Shown piece after piece: positions 40,667-49,110 of a DNA stretch of 64,000 nucleotides (its first letter is position 1; each line of letters begins with the position of its first letter). The notes beneath the pieces are model-generated. The model saw only the letters and a list, made by a program, of their open reading frames with translations. It did not search any database and was not told the origin of the DNA. Made by a program: the position numbers and the translations under genes. This stretch comes from an uncultured Methanomassiliicoccus sp. (lineage in GTDB: Archaea; Thermoplasmatota; Thermoplasmata; Methanomassiliicoccales; Methanomassiliicoccaceae): positions 20,751 through 84,750 of the forward strand of contig CAJKRY010000008.1 in the NCBI GenBank assembly GCA_905202485.1, in the 5' to 3' direction.

Positions 40667-41611
40667 TTACTCTTTTAAACTCATCCAAACGTCTAGCTCC
40701 TGTTGTACTGCTGCAGCGTCGCATCTGTAACCATAAGCTCCAGCTCCACCGGTTTTGATGTGGTTTATATCCCAGATAGCTCCATCGCTGCCGTTGTTGA
40801 TTACATGCCAGATTTTACCATCCTGGAGGATGAGTTTGAATCCGAATCCATAGATATCAAATGTATCTATGAGTGTCTCTCCCTGCGGCATGCTGCATTC
40901 TTCTCTCTTGAGATCATCTTCAGCCTTGATCTTTTCAACAAGTGAGTCCAGAGCTGCATTTGCTGCTTTTCTGCGCTCTTTTTCTTCCTTGCTCTTGCGG
41001 ATCTCTTCGAGATGTTTCTGTCCTGCCTCTGTGTCTGTGATGTCCTCAGCGTTACAGGACCACCATCTCTCACAGTTAGCTCCGAAAGAGTAGCCATCAT
41101 ATGATTCGTACTTTGCAGATGCTATTTCATACACCCTATCATTCCTAGATAAGATCGTGCCGCGAGGATTGAAAGGATAACAGTCCTGCCCAAGCGCAAA
41201 ATGCTCATATTTCTTTCTTGGTTCTTCCGGGATTGGTGCAGCTGCTTTAGGTGTGAATTTTATGCAGCTTCTTTCCTGTTTTTTGTATTTATTATACTCG
41301 GAATTGATTCTCTCGTTGTAATCATCCTCCAGAGTCTGATCGATCTCCGCCTCGCTTGGATTCAGCTTGATAATTTCTCTGATCTTGTCTTTTCCTTTAC
41401 CTGCTCCGATTATGACCTTTACAGATCCGATTGGAACCTTTACTTCCGCCTTTAGTGTAGTATCTGCCCGTGTTTTGCCTATTTTGATAAACTCAATGGA
41501 TCCACGGTCTGATGTGCAGTATCCCACCCACCAGTTCGGAGATCCTTCACTTTTGTATCCTGCTGCGGTCATTTTCTTCTTGCTTTCGATTGTTACTATT
41601 TTTGTCTGCAT
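40667..41611 (-). CDS. Provirus protein, unknown, 314 aa
   Basis: Starts at ATG 41611 (MQTKIVTIESKKKMTAAGYK); the 65 codons upstream are the promoter region read through. A central charged coiled coil (EIRKSKEEKERRKAANAAL) separates two mixed domains. The repeated pattern of Tyr-Gly-Ser and Trp residues (YDGYSFGANCERWWSCNAED) is distinctive. No family recognised. Divergent from the winged-helix gene at 41721. Confidence 0.6.
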   Translation of the reverse strand: MQTKIVTIESKKKMTAAGYKSEGSPNWWVGYCTSDRGSIEFIKIGKTRADTTLKAEVKVPIGSVKVIIGAGKGKDKIREIIKLNPSEAEIDQTLEDDYNERINSEYNKYKKQERSCIKFTPKAAAPIPEEPRKKYEHFALGQDCYPFNPRGTILSRNDRVYEIASAKYESYDGYSFGANCERWWSCNAEDITDTEAGQKHLEEIRKSKEEKERRKAANAALDSLVEKIKAEDDLKREECSMPQGETLIDTFDIYGFGFKLILQDGKIWHVINNGSDGAIWDINHIKTGGAGAYGYRCDAAAVQQELDVWMSLKE

Positions 41612-41626
41612 TTTAATCACTTTTGT

Positions 41627-41689
41627 ATTGTTACACTTACGTAATAACAATAACAGTATATAACAATTACTACTACGTAACAATAATAA
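41627..41689. promoter_or_regulatory. Divergent promoter with repeated GTAACAAT motifs
   Basis: TATA gtatataac at 41656-41663 is flanked by ATTGTTAC (41627-41634), ACGTAATAACAATAA (41639-41653) and ACGTAACAATAATAA (41675-41689). The repeats suit cooperative binding of a small regulator, perhaps the winged-helix protein encoded next to them. Confidence 0.5.
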
Positions 41690-41720
41690 AAAGAAGTAGT
41701 AAAGATAATATAATGTAATA

Positions 41721-42011
41721 ATGATAGAGAGAAGCATGGATGGTGAAAAGCCGATTGACTTCGGACCTATGCAGCGTATCCTCTTATTTCTGCACCAGAA
41801 GGGCAAAACTAAGGCAGGAGCGTTTGTGGAAGTAGCAAACTACTCTACAGCCGTTAAAGCAGCGCAGCGGCTAATGGAGATCGGCCTGGTGAGAATGGAA
41901 GAAGAGATGTCGAATAACAAACTTGCTTACATGTATTCGATTACTGATCTTGGAAAAGATGTCGCTGAAGAATTTCTCAAGATTGATAAAATGATTAAAG
42001 CTGGTTTGTGA
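41721..42011 (+). CDS. Winged-helix regulator next to the DGR
   Basis: 96 residues: PIDFGPMQRILLFLHQKGKT then AGAFVEVANYSTAVKAAQRL and a wing MSNNKLAYMYSITDLG, a MarR/ArsR-like DNA-binding fold. It lies just upstream of the DGR template, from which a hairpin terminator separates it. It is not the four-helix Avd accessory protein. It may control the retroelement or the divergent gene. Confidence 0.65.
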   Translation: MIERSMDGEKPIDFGPMQRILLFLHQKGKTKAGAFVEVANYSTAVKAAQRLMEIGLVRMEEEMSNNKLAYMYSITDLGKDVAEEFLKIDKMIKAGL

Positions 42012-42031
42012 GATCCTGTCTCACCCTTTTT
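42008..42031 (+). terminator. Terminator between regulator and DGR template
   Basis: GTGAGA-TCCTG-TCTCAC forms a hairpin over the stop codon of the winged-helix gene and is followed by CCTTTTT. Confidence 0.65.
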
Positions 42032-42035
42032 ATAT
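42028..42035 (+). promoter_or_regulatory. Candidate promoter for DGR template RNA and RT
   Basis: TATA-like tttttata lies about 27 bp upstream of a predicted start near 42060, ahead of the template repeat (42091). One transcript could then carry template and RT message. Confidence 0.45.
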
Positions 42036-42090
42036 CCTTTCGTATTACACCCTCTTGTCCGTAATTGGATTGGAGGCGAAGCTCGGGCTG

Positions 42091-42209
42091 CGCCCTCGCC
42101 TATGTTGGCGGTAATCACAGCAATGAGTCGAATGCTGGACCTTTCTATTGCAATGCGAATAATGCTGTTAGCAATTCGAATACCAATATCGGGTCCCGTC
42201 TGGCATACA
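42091..42209 (+). repeat. DGR template repeat (TR)
   Basis: 119 bp that align without gaps to 43438-43556 (reverse complement). There are 13 mismatches, all at template adenines (42113, 42117, 42122, 42152, 42158, 42159, 42161, 42173, 42174, 42180, 42182, 42186, 42205), out of 30 adenines I count; no G, C or T position differs. Read in the target frame the template is rich in AAT (Asn) codons, as DGR templates are. It lies 38 bp before the RT start. Confidence 0.97.
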
Positions 42210-42247
42210 TGAATCACACATAACGATAAACAGCGCCTCCATGCCGC

Positions 42248-43354
42248 TTGGCAGAACAGCTAAAAGATCTTACCGTGTTGGTAGCTTTGCGAAGACTCGG
42301 ACTCAATCATGTAAGGTGCATTGCAACGAAAAGAAAAGGCAATTTGTGGAAAGATATCACCTCTCTTGACAATATCCTTGCAGCGCATGAATGCGCAAAA
42401 AAAGGAAAACTCAAACGGCCTGCAGTACGAAAGGTAGACGAGAATATTCAAAGATACGCTGCAGATCTGCAGGATCTTCTGCTTTCAAGATCCTATCGCA
42501 CTTCACAATATCGTTTTTTTGAAATCACTGAACGAGGCAAGACACGTGAGATCGCAGATCTTCCATACTATCCAGACAGAATAGCACAGTGGGCTTTGAT
42601 GCGGGTTGTCGAGCCCATATTTCTCAATAATCTGATATACACGACTTATGCAGCTCTTCCTGGAAGAGGAACCCACAGAGCTCTCAACAGGCTGCACAGA
42701 TGGATGAAAGAAGACATTGATGGAACGCAGTATTGTCTTAAGTTAGATATCAAAAAATTCTTTCCATCAATTGACAAGGCAGTGCTGAAGAACCGCTTCC
42801 GGAAGATTATCAAAGACAAAGATGCGCTGTGGCTGCTGGACGAGATAGTTGATTCATACCCTAAGCCTGGCATTCCCATCGGGAATTATACCAGTCAGTA
42901 TTTTGGCAATTTCTATCTCTCTCAGCATGATCACTGGCTGAAGGAAGATCTGCAGGTAAAGTATTACATGAGATACATGGACGACATGATCCTGCTCAGC
43001 GATTCGAAAGAGCAGCTGAGGGAATGGTTCTGTATGATTAATGACTATCTGACAAACAATCTACATTTAACAATCAAAGAGAACTGGCAGATATTCCCGG
43101 TTGATATAAGAGGGATTGATTTTGTCGGGTACCGCAGCTTCAGGGACTACACACTTGTCAGAAAGCAGACCAAAAAGAACTACCAGGATAAAGTAGGGAT
43201 CCTTGTTAAAAGATTGGAATCCGGAGGAGAGTTTACAGAATCTGACCGGTCGATGCTGGCATCATACAAGGGGATCCTGCAGCACGGTGACTGTTACAGG
43301 CTGCAGAAGAAAGTGACTGCCCCGATTGTAAGAACGCTTGATGATTTTCAGTAA
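42248..43354 (+). CDS. DGR reverse transcriptase
   Basis: A 368-residue retron/DGR-class RT (TTG start at 42248; GTG at 42275 is an alternative). Motif A is LKLDIKKFFPSID (165-176), motif B GIPIGNYTSQYFGNFYL (208 on), and the catalytic motif RYMDDMILL (YMDD, 243-246). The IGNxTSQ form of motif B is typical of DGR RTs. It copies the template RNA with errors at adenines, and the cDNA replaces the variable repeat. There is no maturase or endonuclease domain, which argues against a group II intron. No Avd-like gene is adjacent. Confidence 0.95.
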   Translation: MAEQLKDLTVLVALRRLGLNHVRCIATKRKGNLWKDITSLDNILAAHECAKKGKLKRPAVRKVDENIQRYAADLQDLLLSRSYRTSQYRFFEITERGKTREIADLPYYPDRIAQWALMRVVEPIFLNNLIYTTYAALPGRGTHRALNRLHRWMKEDIDGTQYCLKLDIKKFFPSIDKAVLKNRFRKIIKDKDALWLLDEIVDSYPKPGIPIGNYTSQYFGNFYLSQHDHWLKEDLQVKYYMRYMDDMILLSDSKEQLREWFCMINDYLTNNLHLTIKENWQIFPVDIRGIDFVGYRSFRDYTLVRKQTKKNYQDKVGILVKRLESGGEFTESDRSMLASYKGILQHGDCYRLQKKVTAPIVRTLDDFQ

Positions 43355-43376
43355 GATCTAAAAAAGCAATTAGGCT

Positions 43377-43388
43377 CGGGAATTCCCG
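43377..43388. other. 12-bp palindrome downstream of the variable repeat
   Basis: CGGGAATTCCCG, perfect. A second inverted repeat (CCCTGA/TCAGGG) flanks 43408-43435 next to the stop codon. DGR variable repeats are often followed by a hairpin or cruciform needed for efficient homing; these occupy that place. They may also terminate the convergent transcripts. Confidence 0.5.
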
Positions 43389-43429
43389 CTGCGCGGTTCT
43401 TCCCTCGCCCTGAAGCCTGCCGCTACGCG

Positions 43430-45397
43430 TCAGGGTTTGTAAGCCAGACGGGACCCGATAGTGGCAATCGAAGCGCTAACAGCATAAGACGCATGGCAAT
43501 AGAAAGGTCCAGCATTCGACTCATAGCTGCGATAACCGCCAACATAGGCGAGGGCGGTACCGGAATTTCCCAGGTCTTGATGATCGCAGAGACCAACATC
43601 ATAGTTGCTGCCTTTTGCCGTGCACAGGAAGAAGTCAAGATCTCCCCCGGCAACGGTCGTAATTGCACCATATATGTTCGATCCGTAAGATCTCACAGTG
43701 TCGTATCCGCTGCCCGTGTCATTTGGTTTAGAGAGCTGTCCAGCCTTGGCTACACGATCTACGCTGATAAAGTTATCAATGAACTGCAACTTCTCTCCCC
43801 ACCAGTTCTCTAATCCAAACAGGGAAATCATTGCAGTTACACTTGTTGTCCCATATGTCCATTTTTGACTATCAGTCTCACCGTTTGCAATGTAATTTGA
43901 TGCATTCGTCCTTCCAGCACCTAATGCATTCTGACCGTGCAGATTTTTAAATGCTAAAGTGTACAGTGTTGCAACAAGATACCAATCATAATATGAAATC
44001 AGGTTGAAGCCAGCACCTCTTGCCTGTGCAGCTGCACGGAATGTCGGTCTTGTTGTACTGGCAGTTGCTATCACCTTAGATCTGCTGTACAGCTTATTGT
44101 TTGTAAGATATGCCAGATATCTGCCGATGTAGATCTTATCTTTCTCCGCTCCATCAACTACGAACGCAGGATGCACTTTGTATCCCGTCTCAGGAACATT
44201 GCAGAGATACATCGTTGAGACGTTGCCATTTACTACTACTTTGTAATAAATCTTGGGAAACTCTGTGTATGCATCATATGCATCAGATGCGAGATCCGCT
44301 GCAGCTGAAGATCCGTCTTCATATTTACTTAGATTTGTTTTGTCGAGATACTTATGCACAGATCCGTTCGAGTTAAGCACAACAGGCCTGATCTGATTAA
44401 ACGGCCACCTGTCAGCCCATCCTCCTTCGCTTGCTGCAGACATTGGGGTTAATCCAACTGCATCTTCAACGTATGTGAGACAAGTCTCTGGATTGCTTGA
44501 CATTGTGTTTCTGTTTAGTTCAAATCCAACAAGCTGCCGAAGTTTGTTGTATGTAGCCGATACAGTAACGTTTCCAGCAGGCATTGTGAATTTATTATTT
44601 GTGACAGTTACGGATGCTCCGGCTGCAGTTGTCACGACCCATGATGCAAGTTCGTAGTATTGCTTCAATGAAACAGACAGTGTAACTACCTGTCCCATCG
44701 TCGCAGCTGCAGCTGAGGCAGATATTGTTCCTCCCTCTACCTGATTAATTGTTATTGAGTAACTAATCAGCCTAAATGTTGCACTTACTGTTACTGCTCC
44801 TGCCGGCATCGTGAATTTGTTGTTGGAAACAGTCACCGCTCCAGAAGGACCGTTCACACTCCAGGATACCAATTCATATCCCGTGCTGGGCGCAGCTGTA
44901 AGAGTAATCTGCGTGCCCATTACGGCCGTTGCAGCTGAGGCCTTTATAAATCCTCCAGTCAGACCTGAAACAACAGATATATTGAACACTGTAAGCTCAA
45001 AGACAGCTGAGATTGTGACGTCCGAAGCAGGCATTACAAACTGGTTATTTGTAACTGTGACAGCTGCACCTCCTGCTTTTGTTACACTCCAATTTTTAAA
45101 ATGATATCCTGCTGCAGCTGTAGGTGTCAGCGTGATTGTCTGTCCCATTGTTGCTGTTGCCGATGAGGCTTTGATGGATCCTCCTGTGACTGTCTGCACT
45201 GAGAGATTGTATACAGTAAGAGTCATCTGCACATTGAGCTCTTTTGTGCCCTGTATCGCATCTACGCGCCCTTCCACTGTGTCGTATCCCTCTGCAACTA
45301 TGCGGTACCTGTAACCGCCTGCAGGTATCAGCACGATCTCTGTCGGCTCTGTGTCCGATGTGTATGTTTTCCCTTCCTCATAGTTATACTTGGTCAT
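43430..45397 (-). CDS. DGR target: InlB-repeat/C-type-lectin-like tail adhesin
   Basis: 655 residues. Residues 15-60 resemble a carboxypeptidase-regulatory/PEGA strand domain. Residues 62-135, 137-210 and 212-284 are three InlB B-repeat (Flg_new_2) domains, each ending in FxMPAxxVTxSAxF. Residues 290-655 have the Trp/Gly-rich pattern of FGE/C-type-lectin folds used by DGR targets (GLENWWGEKLQFIDN, ending IGSRLAYKP). The variable repeat covers residues 614-654. It probably forms the tip of a tail fibre that binds hosts. Confidence 0.92.
   Translation of the reverse strand: MTKYNYEEGKTYTSDTEPTEIVLIPAGGYRYRIVAEGYDTVEGRVDAIQGTKELNVQMTLTVYNLSVQTVTGGSIKASSATATMGQTITLTPTAAAGYHFKNWSVTKAGGAAVTVTNNQFVMPASDVTISAVFELTVFNISVVSGLTGGFIKASAATAVMGTQITLTAAPSTGYELVSWSVNGPSGAVTVSNNKFTMPAGAVTVSATFRLISYSITINQVEGGTISASAAAATMGQVVTLSVSLKQYYELASWVVTTAAGASVTVTNNKFTMPAGNVTVSATYNKLRQLVGFELNRNTMSSNPETCLTYVEDAVGLTPMSAASEGGWADRWPFNQIRPVVLNSNGSVHKYLDKTNLSKYEDGSSAAADLASDAYDAYTEFPKIYYKVVVNGNVSTMYLCNVPETGYKVHPAFVVDGAEKDKIYIGRYLAYLTNNKLYSRSKVIATASTTRPTFRAAAQARGAGFNLISYYDWYLVATLYTLAFKNLHGQNALGAGRTNASNYIANGETDSQKWTYGTTSVTAMISLFGLENWWGEKLQFIDNFISVDRVAKAGQLSKPNDTGSGYDTVRSYGSNIYGAITTVAGGDLDFFLCTAKGSNYDVGLCDHQDLGNSGTALAYVGGYRSYESNAGPFYCHASYAVSASIATIGSRLAYKP
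43438..43556 (-). repeat. DGR variable repeat (VR)
   Basis: The near-copy of the template inside the adhesin gene. Relative to the template ten residues differ: 622 N to Y, 623 H to R, 625 N to Y, 635 N to H, 637 N to S, 638 N to Y, 642 N to A, 644 N to I, 645 T to A, 646 N to T; codon 652 differs silently. The last 18 invariant bases (TATCGGGTCCCGTCTGGC) would be the homing-initiation segment. Confidence 0.96.
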
Positions 45398-45657
45398 TAC
45401 TCAGCCTCCAGTGTGATCTTTGAATTCGGCAGCAGACTTTTGTCTGCACCCAGTACTCTGAAAATAATTTCTCCTTCAGGAATCAATATTATATTTGCAT
45501 TTTGTATCAAACTAGTTTCATGCAGAGCCGATACTTTCAGAACATTGCCTCCCAGGCGGACTGTGAGTGTGTAGTCTTCATCGGTGCTGCCTGCCTGCGG
45601 ATCCACAGATACATAATCAAAATGCAGCGTAGGGTATGCCGTATCAATCCCTCCCAA
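45397..45657 (-). CDS. Small tail-region protein
   Basis: An 86-residue beta-rich protein overlapping the adhesin start by a few bases and the upstream gene by 14 bp. Probably a fibre-associated structural or assembly protein by position. No family recognised. Confidence 0.55.
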   Translation of the reverse strand: MGGIDTAYPTLHFDYVSVDPQAGSTDEDYTLTVRLGGNVLKVSALHETSLIQNANIILIPEGEIIFRVLGADKSLLPNSKITLEAE

Positions 45658-45973
45658 GCAGCATATTTTCTGCAGAAATCGCAGCTCTCTTGAGCCATAT
45701 AGGAACTGCTTCCTGGTCTACTCCTGATATATCAAATTTTATCCGGCCGTCATCCGATATCAGTATTGTTATGTGTCTTGTGACCTCGGAAGTTTTTTCT
45801 GCTGGGATCGATGAGATCCCTGCGGCTGATTCAATTGCATTGCATATCTGTTTGATTGTTCCATCCACATCTGATACTTCTTCACTCAATTCTTTCCACT
45901 CCTGCAATAATTCTGTACTTATTAATTTCCGATCTGTAAAAATTTCTATCTTTATGCAGCTGCACCATGTCAT
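45644..45973 (-). CDS. Small tail-region protein, start uncertain
   Basis: Up to 109 residues. The ATG at 45973 would overlap the upstream gene by 92 bp, so a start near 45890 (TTG) is more likely, leaving about 80 residues. Function unknown; fibre-operon context. Confidence 0.5.
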   Translation of the reverse strand: MTWCSCIKIEIFTDRKLISTELLQEWKELSEEVSDVDGTIKQICNAIESAAGISSIPAEKTSEVTRHITILISDDGRIKFDISGVDQEAVPIWLKRAAISAENMLLGRD

Positions 45974-46277
45974 ACTCCTGCAGCTGCTCCCCTGTTACGA
46001 GGTAATGTTCGTACGCTTTGATTATCTTGTAATCACTTTCTTTCAGCAGATTCTCATATCTGCAGATCTGCACAGCTGCATCGGCTGCAGCATCAGCCGC
46101 ACGGTCTGCCAGTATGGGATAACCATCTTCTCCAATTACAATACCTTTCTGCTCAGTGTTTGCCTGCCTCACAACCTCTTTTATTTCTTCTTCTGAAACA
46201 ATCACATACTGTGACATGTTGATTAGTTCATCTCTCCAAACTATCTCTTTCGTTGTTGAATCTACTCCAAAATACAT
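45882..46277 (-). CDS. Tail-fibre-associated protein, unknown
   Basis: 131 residues with a short beta N-terminus and an Ala/Asp-rich helical middle (RAADAAADAAVQICRYENLL). It resembles small tail-fibre assembly proteins in size, place and charge, but no firm match is seen. It follows the baseplate gene directly. Confidence 0.55.
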   Translation of the reverse strand: MYFGVDSTTKEIVWRDELINMSQYVIVSEEEIKEVVRQANTEQKGIVIGEDGYPILADRAADAAADAAVQICRYENLLKESDYKIIKAYEHYLVTGEQLQEYDMVQLHKDRNFYRSEINKYRIIAGVERIE

Positions 46278-48562
46278 CAGTATCCCACCGCGATATATGC
46301 AATCCTAGAGCTGTCTGTGTACATCTTAAAATAAGATGTAGTAAATTCATAAGAAGAACGGAATTCCCCCATCTCTTTTGAGTTTCCAGGTCTTTCATTC
46401 AACGCTATAACAATCGGAGGATAGGTGAATGATGATGAGTAGTACATAGTCTTCTGATTGATGCCGCTGTCTACATCTGACCGGCCGTAACAGATCTGAG
46501 CAACTTTCGTTCCGTCGCCTTTTCCTATTCTGATGCATCCGTCATAGTACCTTGTATCATTGCTAATCGTACCTGATCCTGTTCTGTCTACAACGATCTT
46601 ATCTGATCCAACATCCGATATTGTATCTATGACATAATCTTGTACTGCCGCTTTTGTGACCCAGCCGTTGTTTCCAGTATTAGCCCAGCTTTTACCGTTT
46701 GCATATCCTGCGCTTGTGTAACATACAACGTCATCAACATACAGTGCACTCCAGCGGTAGTTTGATGCCCCGAGGCGGTACCTGCTGCTAGACGCCGGTT
46801 CCACATTGACTGATACATAATTGAGATCTGCCATCCTGATGTGGCCGAGGTTGCTGATGTACTGCTGTGTAGCCACTGCCTGCCCGTTTATATTCAGAGA
46901 TCCAAAGTTTCCTGTTCCGGAAACCGTCAGATCCGTTACGTTGATCATGGAATGATGCTGCAGGTCAAGATCTTCTGATATGTTTAGATCTTTAAATTTA
47001 ATCTGATTTCCCATTCCACTCAGACCGCTGTGGTCATGATCTGAAACATCCACCCCGTCAACTGTAGATACATAGTCTACCCAGTCTGCAGGATTTGCAG
47101 GATCGGGAGCAATTATGCCGTCTTTTGGAAGTTTATTGCCGAGCTGGACGTCTCCAAACAGTACAACGTGCTTAAGCCCCTGTATTGTCCGGACATCCAT
47201 CCATTTGTCACAGTCTACAGTGACCTTAGACCAGGCAGCGGTTCCGATCTGAGACACAAGTTCGCACGTAAGGTTAACGGTCTTTGCTTCCAGCGCGCTT
47301 AGTCTCTGCTCTGTGAGAGACAGCGTCTCTGCCATCTCAGAGGGAATGTACGGATTGTTAGGTGCAAGCGTCATCGTGATCTGCATGCGCGGATATGACA
47401 GCGTATAACCGATGCATACCATTTCTCCATAATCTTTAGATTTGGAATTATCTATGACATGATACACCTGATTGATGGGTTCTTTTATCTGATCAAGAAT
47501 TAATTTAGCATCGCAGGTTAATTTTATTGTGTCCTGCGGGCGGCAGTTAAACCTGCATATCCCCATGCCAATCTGATAGAGTATCTCGGTACCGCCGTCA
47601 CCGTTATCAATCCATTCCGGGTACGAGACTATAGTCGATCTTGTGCCGTATTCTTTTGTTGTGTCTTCATAGATGCACTCATACAGCTTGTATGTGACTC
47701 CCGGAGATATTAGATTCCCGTTTGCATCATATACTGCCCCTACCGTCCTGTAAAAATACGCCCTGTTGATTGCAGACTCTTTGCTTGATTTTGTGAGGTC
47801 TACACTGCTGACGATTGTTCCGTTTGCAACTGATAGTTCAATCGGTGCCGTTCTTGCGGATCCGGATCCGCAGGAGAAGTCTGCTAGAACAACTCTGTCC
47901 GGATCAGATGCATCTGCATACATTATAACAGGATACGCTGCAGCTGCATTGTTGTCATTGCTGCCTCCAGTTGCGATGAGCAGATGATATATAAGTTCCC
48001 CTACCAGCTGCCCGTGCGCCTGATATATTATCGCATCTTTCAGTCCATGAGTATCTCTTACAGTCGCATGATAAGAAGATCCATTCGCAACGGTCAGCTG
48101 CTTGCCGTTGTCCAGCGATGACTGGATCAATGGAATGAGGATATCAGACATCAGATCTGCAGTGCCGTCTGCTTTCGTTGTAACGATATACTCTGTTCGT
48201 GTCTGTGCTATATTGATGCCGTTGTGTATCGCTGTGAGGGTTGCAGTAGATCTGCTCTCCTCATAACCTGAAACTACGAGATCATATGCAAGATGTTCAG
48301 ACTCTCCATCTGAGATATAGACGAGGACTCTCTGATTAGCTGCAGCGTCCCCTATTGTCATCGTAAGAGTGTTGTATCGTTTAGCTCTCGTCGCTTTGAG
48401 CTGCAGCACTAATGTCGCAGATGCTTTGTTGATTGCCGTCTCAAACGTCATAGACGTCACGCAGGACCGCTTTACAACGAGATCCCCGTCCATGTATGTC
48501 CCGAGAAGCAGAATGGATTCTTCGCCCTGTATGAGCTCAATTTTAGAGATTGTAGCGGTCAT
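46277..48562 (-). CDS. Baseplate/tail-fibre structural protein
   Basis: About 761 residues from ATG 48562, which overlaps the previous stop. The N-terminal 350 residues look like a tail-hub protein. A helix (LSLTEQRLSALEAKTVNL) near 415 begins a trimeric fibre part with collar-like beta repeats (NISEDLDLQHHSMINVTDL; RYRLGASNYRWSALYV) typical of phage fibre C-termini. It likely links baseplate and the DGR-diversified adhesin. Confidence 0.75.
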   Translation of the reverse strand: MTATISKIELIQGEESILLLGTYMDGDLVVKRSCVTSMTFETAINKASATLVLQLKATRAKRYNTLTMTIGDAAANQRVLVYISDGESEHLAYDLVVSGYEESRSTATLTAIHNGINIAQTRTEYIVTTKADGTADLMSDILIPLIQSSLDNGKQLTVANGSSYHATVRDTHGLKDAIIYQAHGQLVGELIYHLLIATGGSNDNNAAAAYPVIMYADASDPDRVVLADFSCGSGSARTAPIELSVANGTIVSSVDLTKSSKESAINRAYFYRTVGAVYDANGNLISPGVTYKLYECIYEDTTKEYGTRSTIVSYPEWIDNGDGGTEILYQIGMGICRFNCRPQDTIKLTCDAKLILDQIKEPINQVYHVIDNSKSKDYGEMVCIGYTLSYPRMQITMTLAPNNPYIPSEMAETLSLTEQRLSALEAKTVNLTCELVSQIGTAAWSKVTVDCDKWMDVRTIQGLKHVVLFGDVQLGNKLPKDGIIAPDPANPADWVDYVSTVDGVDVSDHDHSGLSGMGNQIKFKDLNISEDLDLQHHSMINVTDLTVSGTGNFGSLNINGQAVATQQYISNLGHIRMADLNYVSVNVEPASSSRYRLGASNYRWSALYVDDVVCYTSAGYANGKSWANTGNNGWVTKAAVQDYVIDTISDVGSDKIVVDRTGSGTISNDTRYYDGCIRIGKGDGTKVAQICYGRSDVDSGINQKTMYYSSSFTYPPIVIALNERPGNSKEMGEFRSSYEFTTSYFKMYTDSSRIAYIAVGY

Positions 48563-49110
48563 GCCTGCCCCACCGTGAGACTTGCAGACCACGAAACGCT
48601 GCGACTGCCTTTTTCTGCTTGATGAGAGAACTTACTAATCATTACCGGAACACACAAACCCACTCTAGGATAGTTCCAGGATGGAGGGAGGTCCACAGGA
48701 ACAACGCCTGCCACCCATTTTCCTCCGCTGTATCTCCAGTCACACGGCCATGCATTGACGTTTGCCTGAACCAACCAAAACGGGCCATGGTCGTACTGCT
48801 CTCCAGACTGCAGAGATTCCATCATTGATACAAATCTGGTGGCCAGTGCGTACGCTTCTCCGTCGTTCGCTGAAATCGTTCCAGACATCTCTATTTTGCG
48901 CAGTACGCCGTCATAGTCTCCGATATATGCATCATTCGGCCCATACTGCCCTCCAGTTTCATCTAGAGATGATTCTGTGCTGATCGGCGCGTCTACAGAT
49001 ACAGACCCATAATCTGAAAATATGATCCACTCGCTAAGGGCTACAGTATCGTCACTGTCGTTATAGGCAGTGACTGGCCCTATTGCCCACTTTGTAGTTG
49101 TATCGATCAT
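48559..49110 (-). CDS. Distal tail (Dit-like) protein
   Basis: 183 residues, beta-rich, placed between the tape measure and the hub gene where siphoviruses encode Dit. No unique motif; call rests on order and size. Confidence 0.6.
   Translation of the reverse strand: MIDTTTKWAIGPVTAYNDSDDTVALSEWIIFSDYGSVSVDAPISTESSLDETGGQYGPNDAYIGDYDGVLRKIEMSGTISANDGEAYALATRFVSMMESLQSGEQYDHGPFWLVQANVNAWPCDWRYSGGKWVAGVVPVDLPPSWNYPRVGLCVPVMISKFSHQAEKGSRSVSWSASLTVGQA

Noticed and set aside
41612..41806. 65-codon N-terminal extension of the 314-residue protein
   Set aside because: It is the promoter region read through; runs of Leu/Tyr/Cys reflect AT-rich repeats.
42091..42209. Template repeat as a decayed duplicate of the adhesin gene end
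   Set aside because: A pseudogene copy would differ at all bases and carry indels; here every difference is at an adenine and there are no gaps.
42248..43354. Reverse transcriptase as part of a group II intron or retron
   Set aside because: No maturase or endonuclease domain, no intron ends, and a matching TR/VR pair is present.
43493..45104. Plus-strand frames inside the adhesin gene
   Set aside because: Antisense shadows of a well-supported repetitive coding region.
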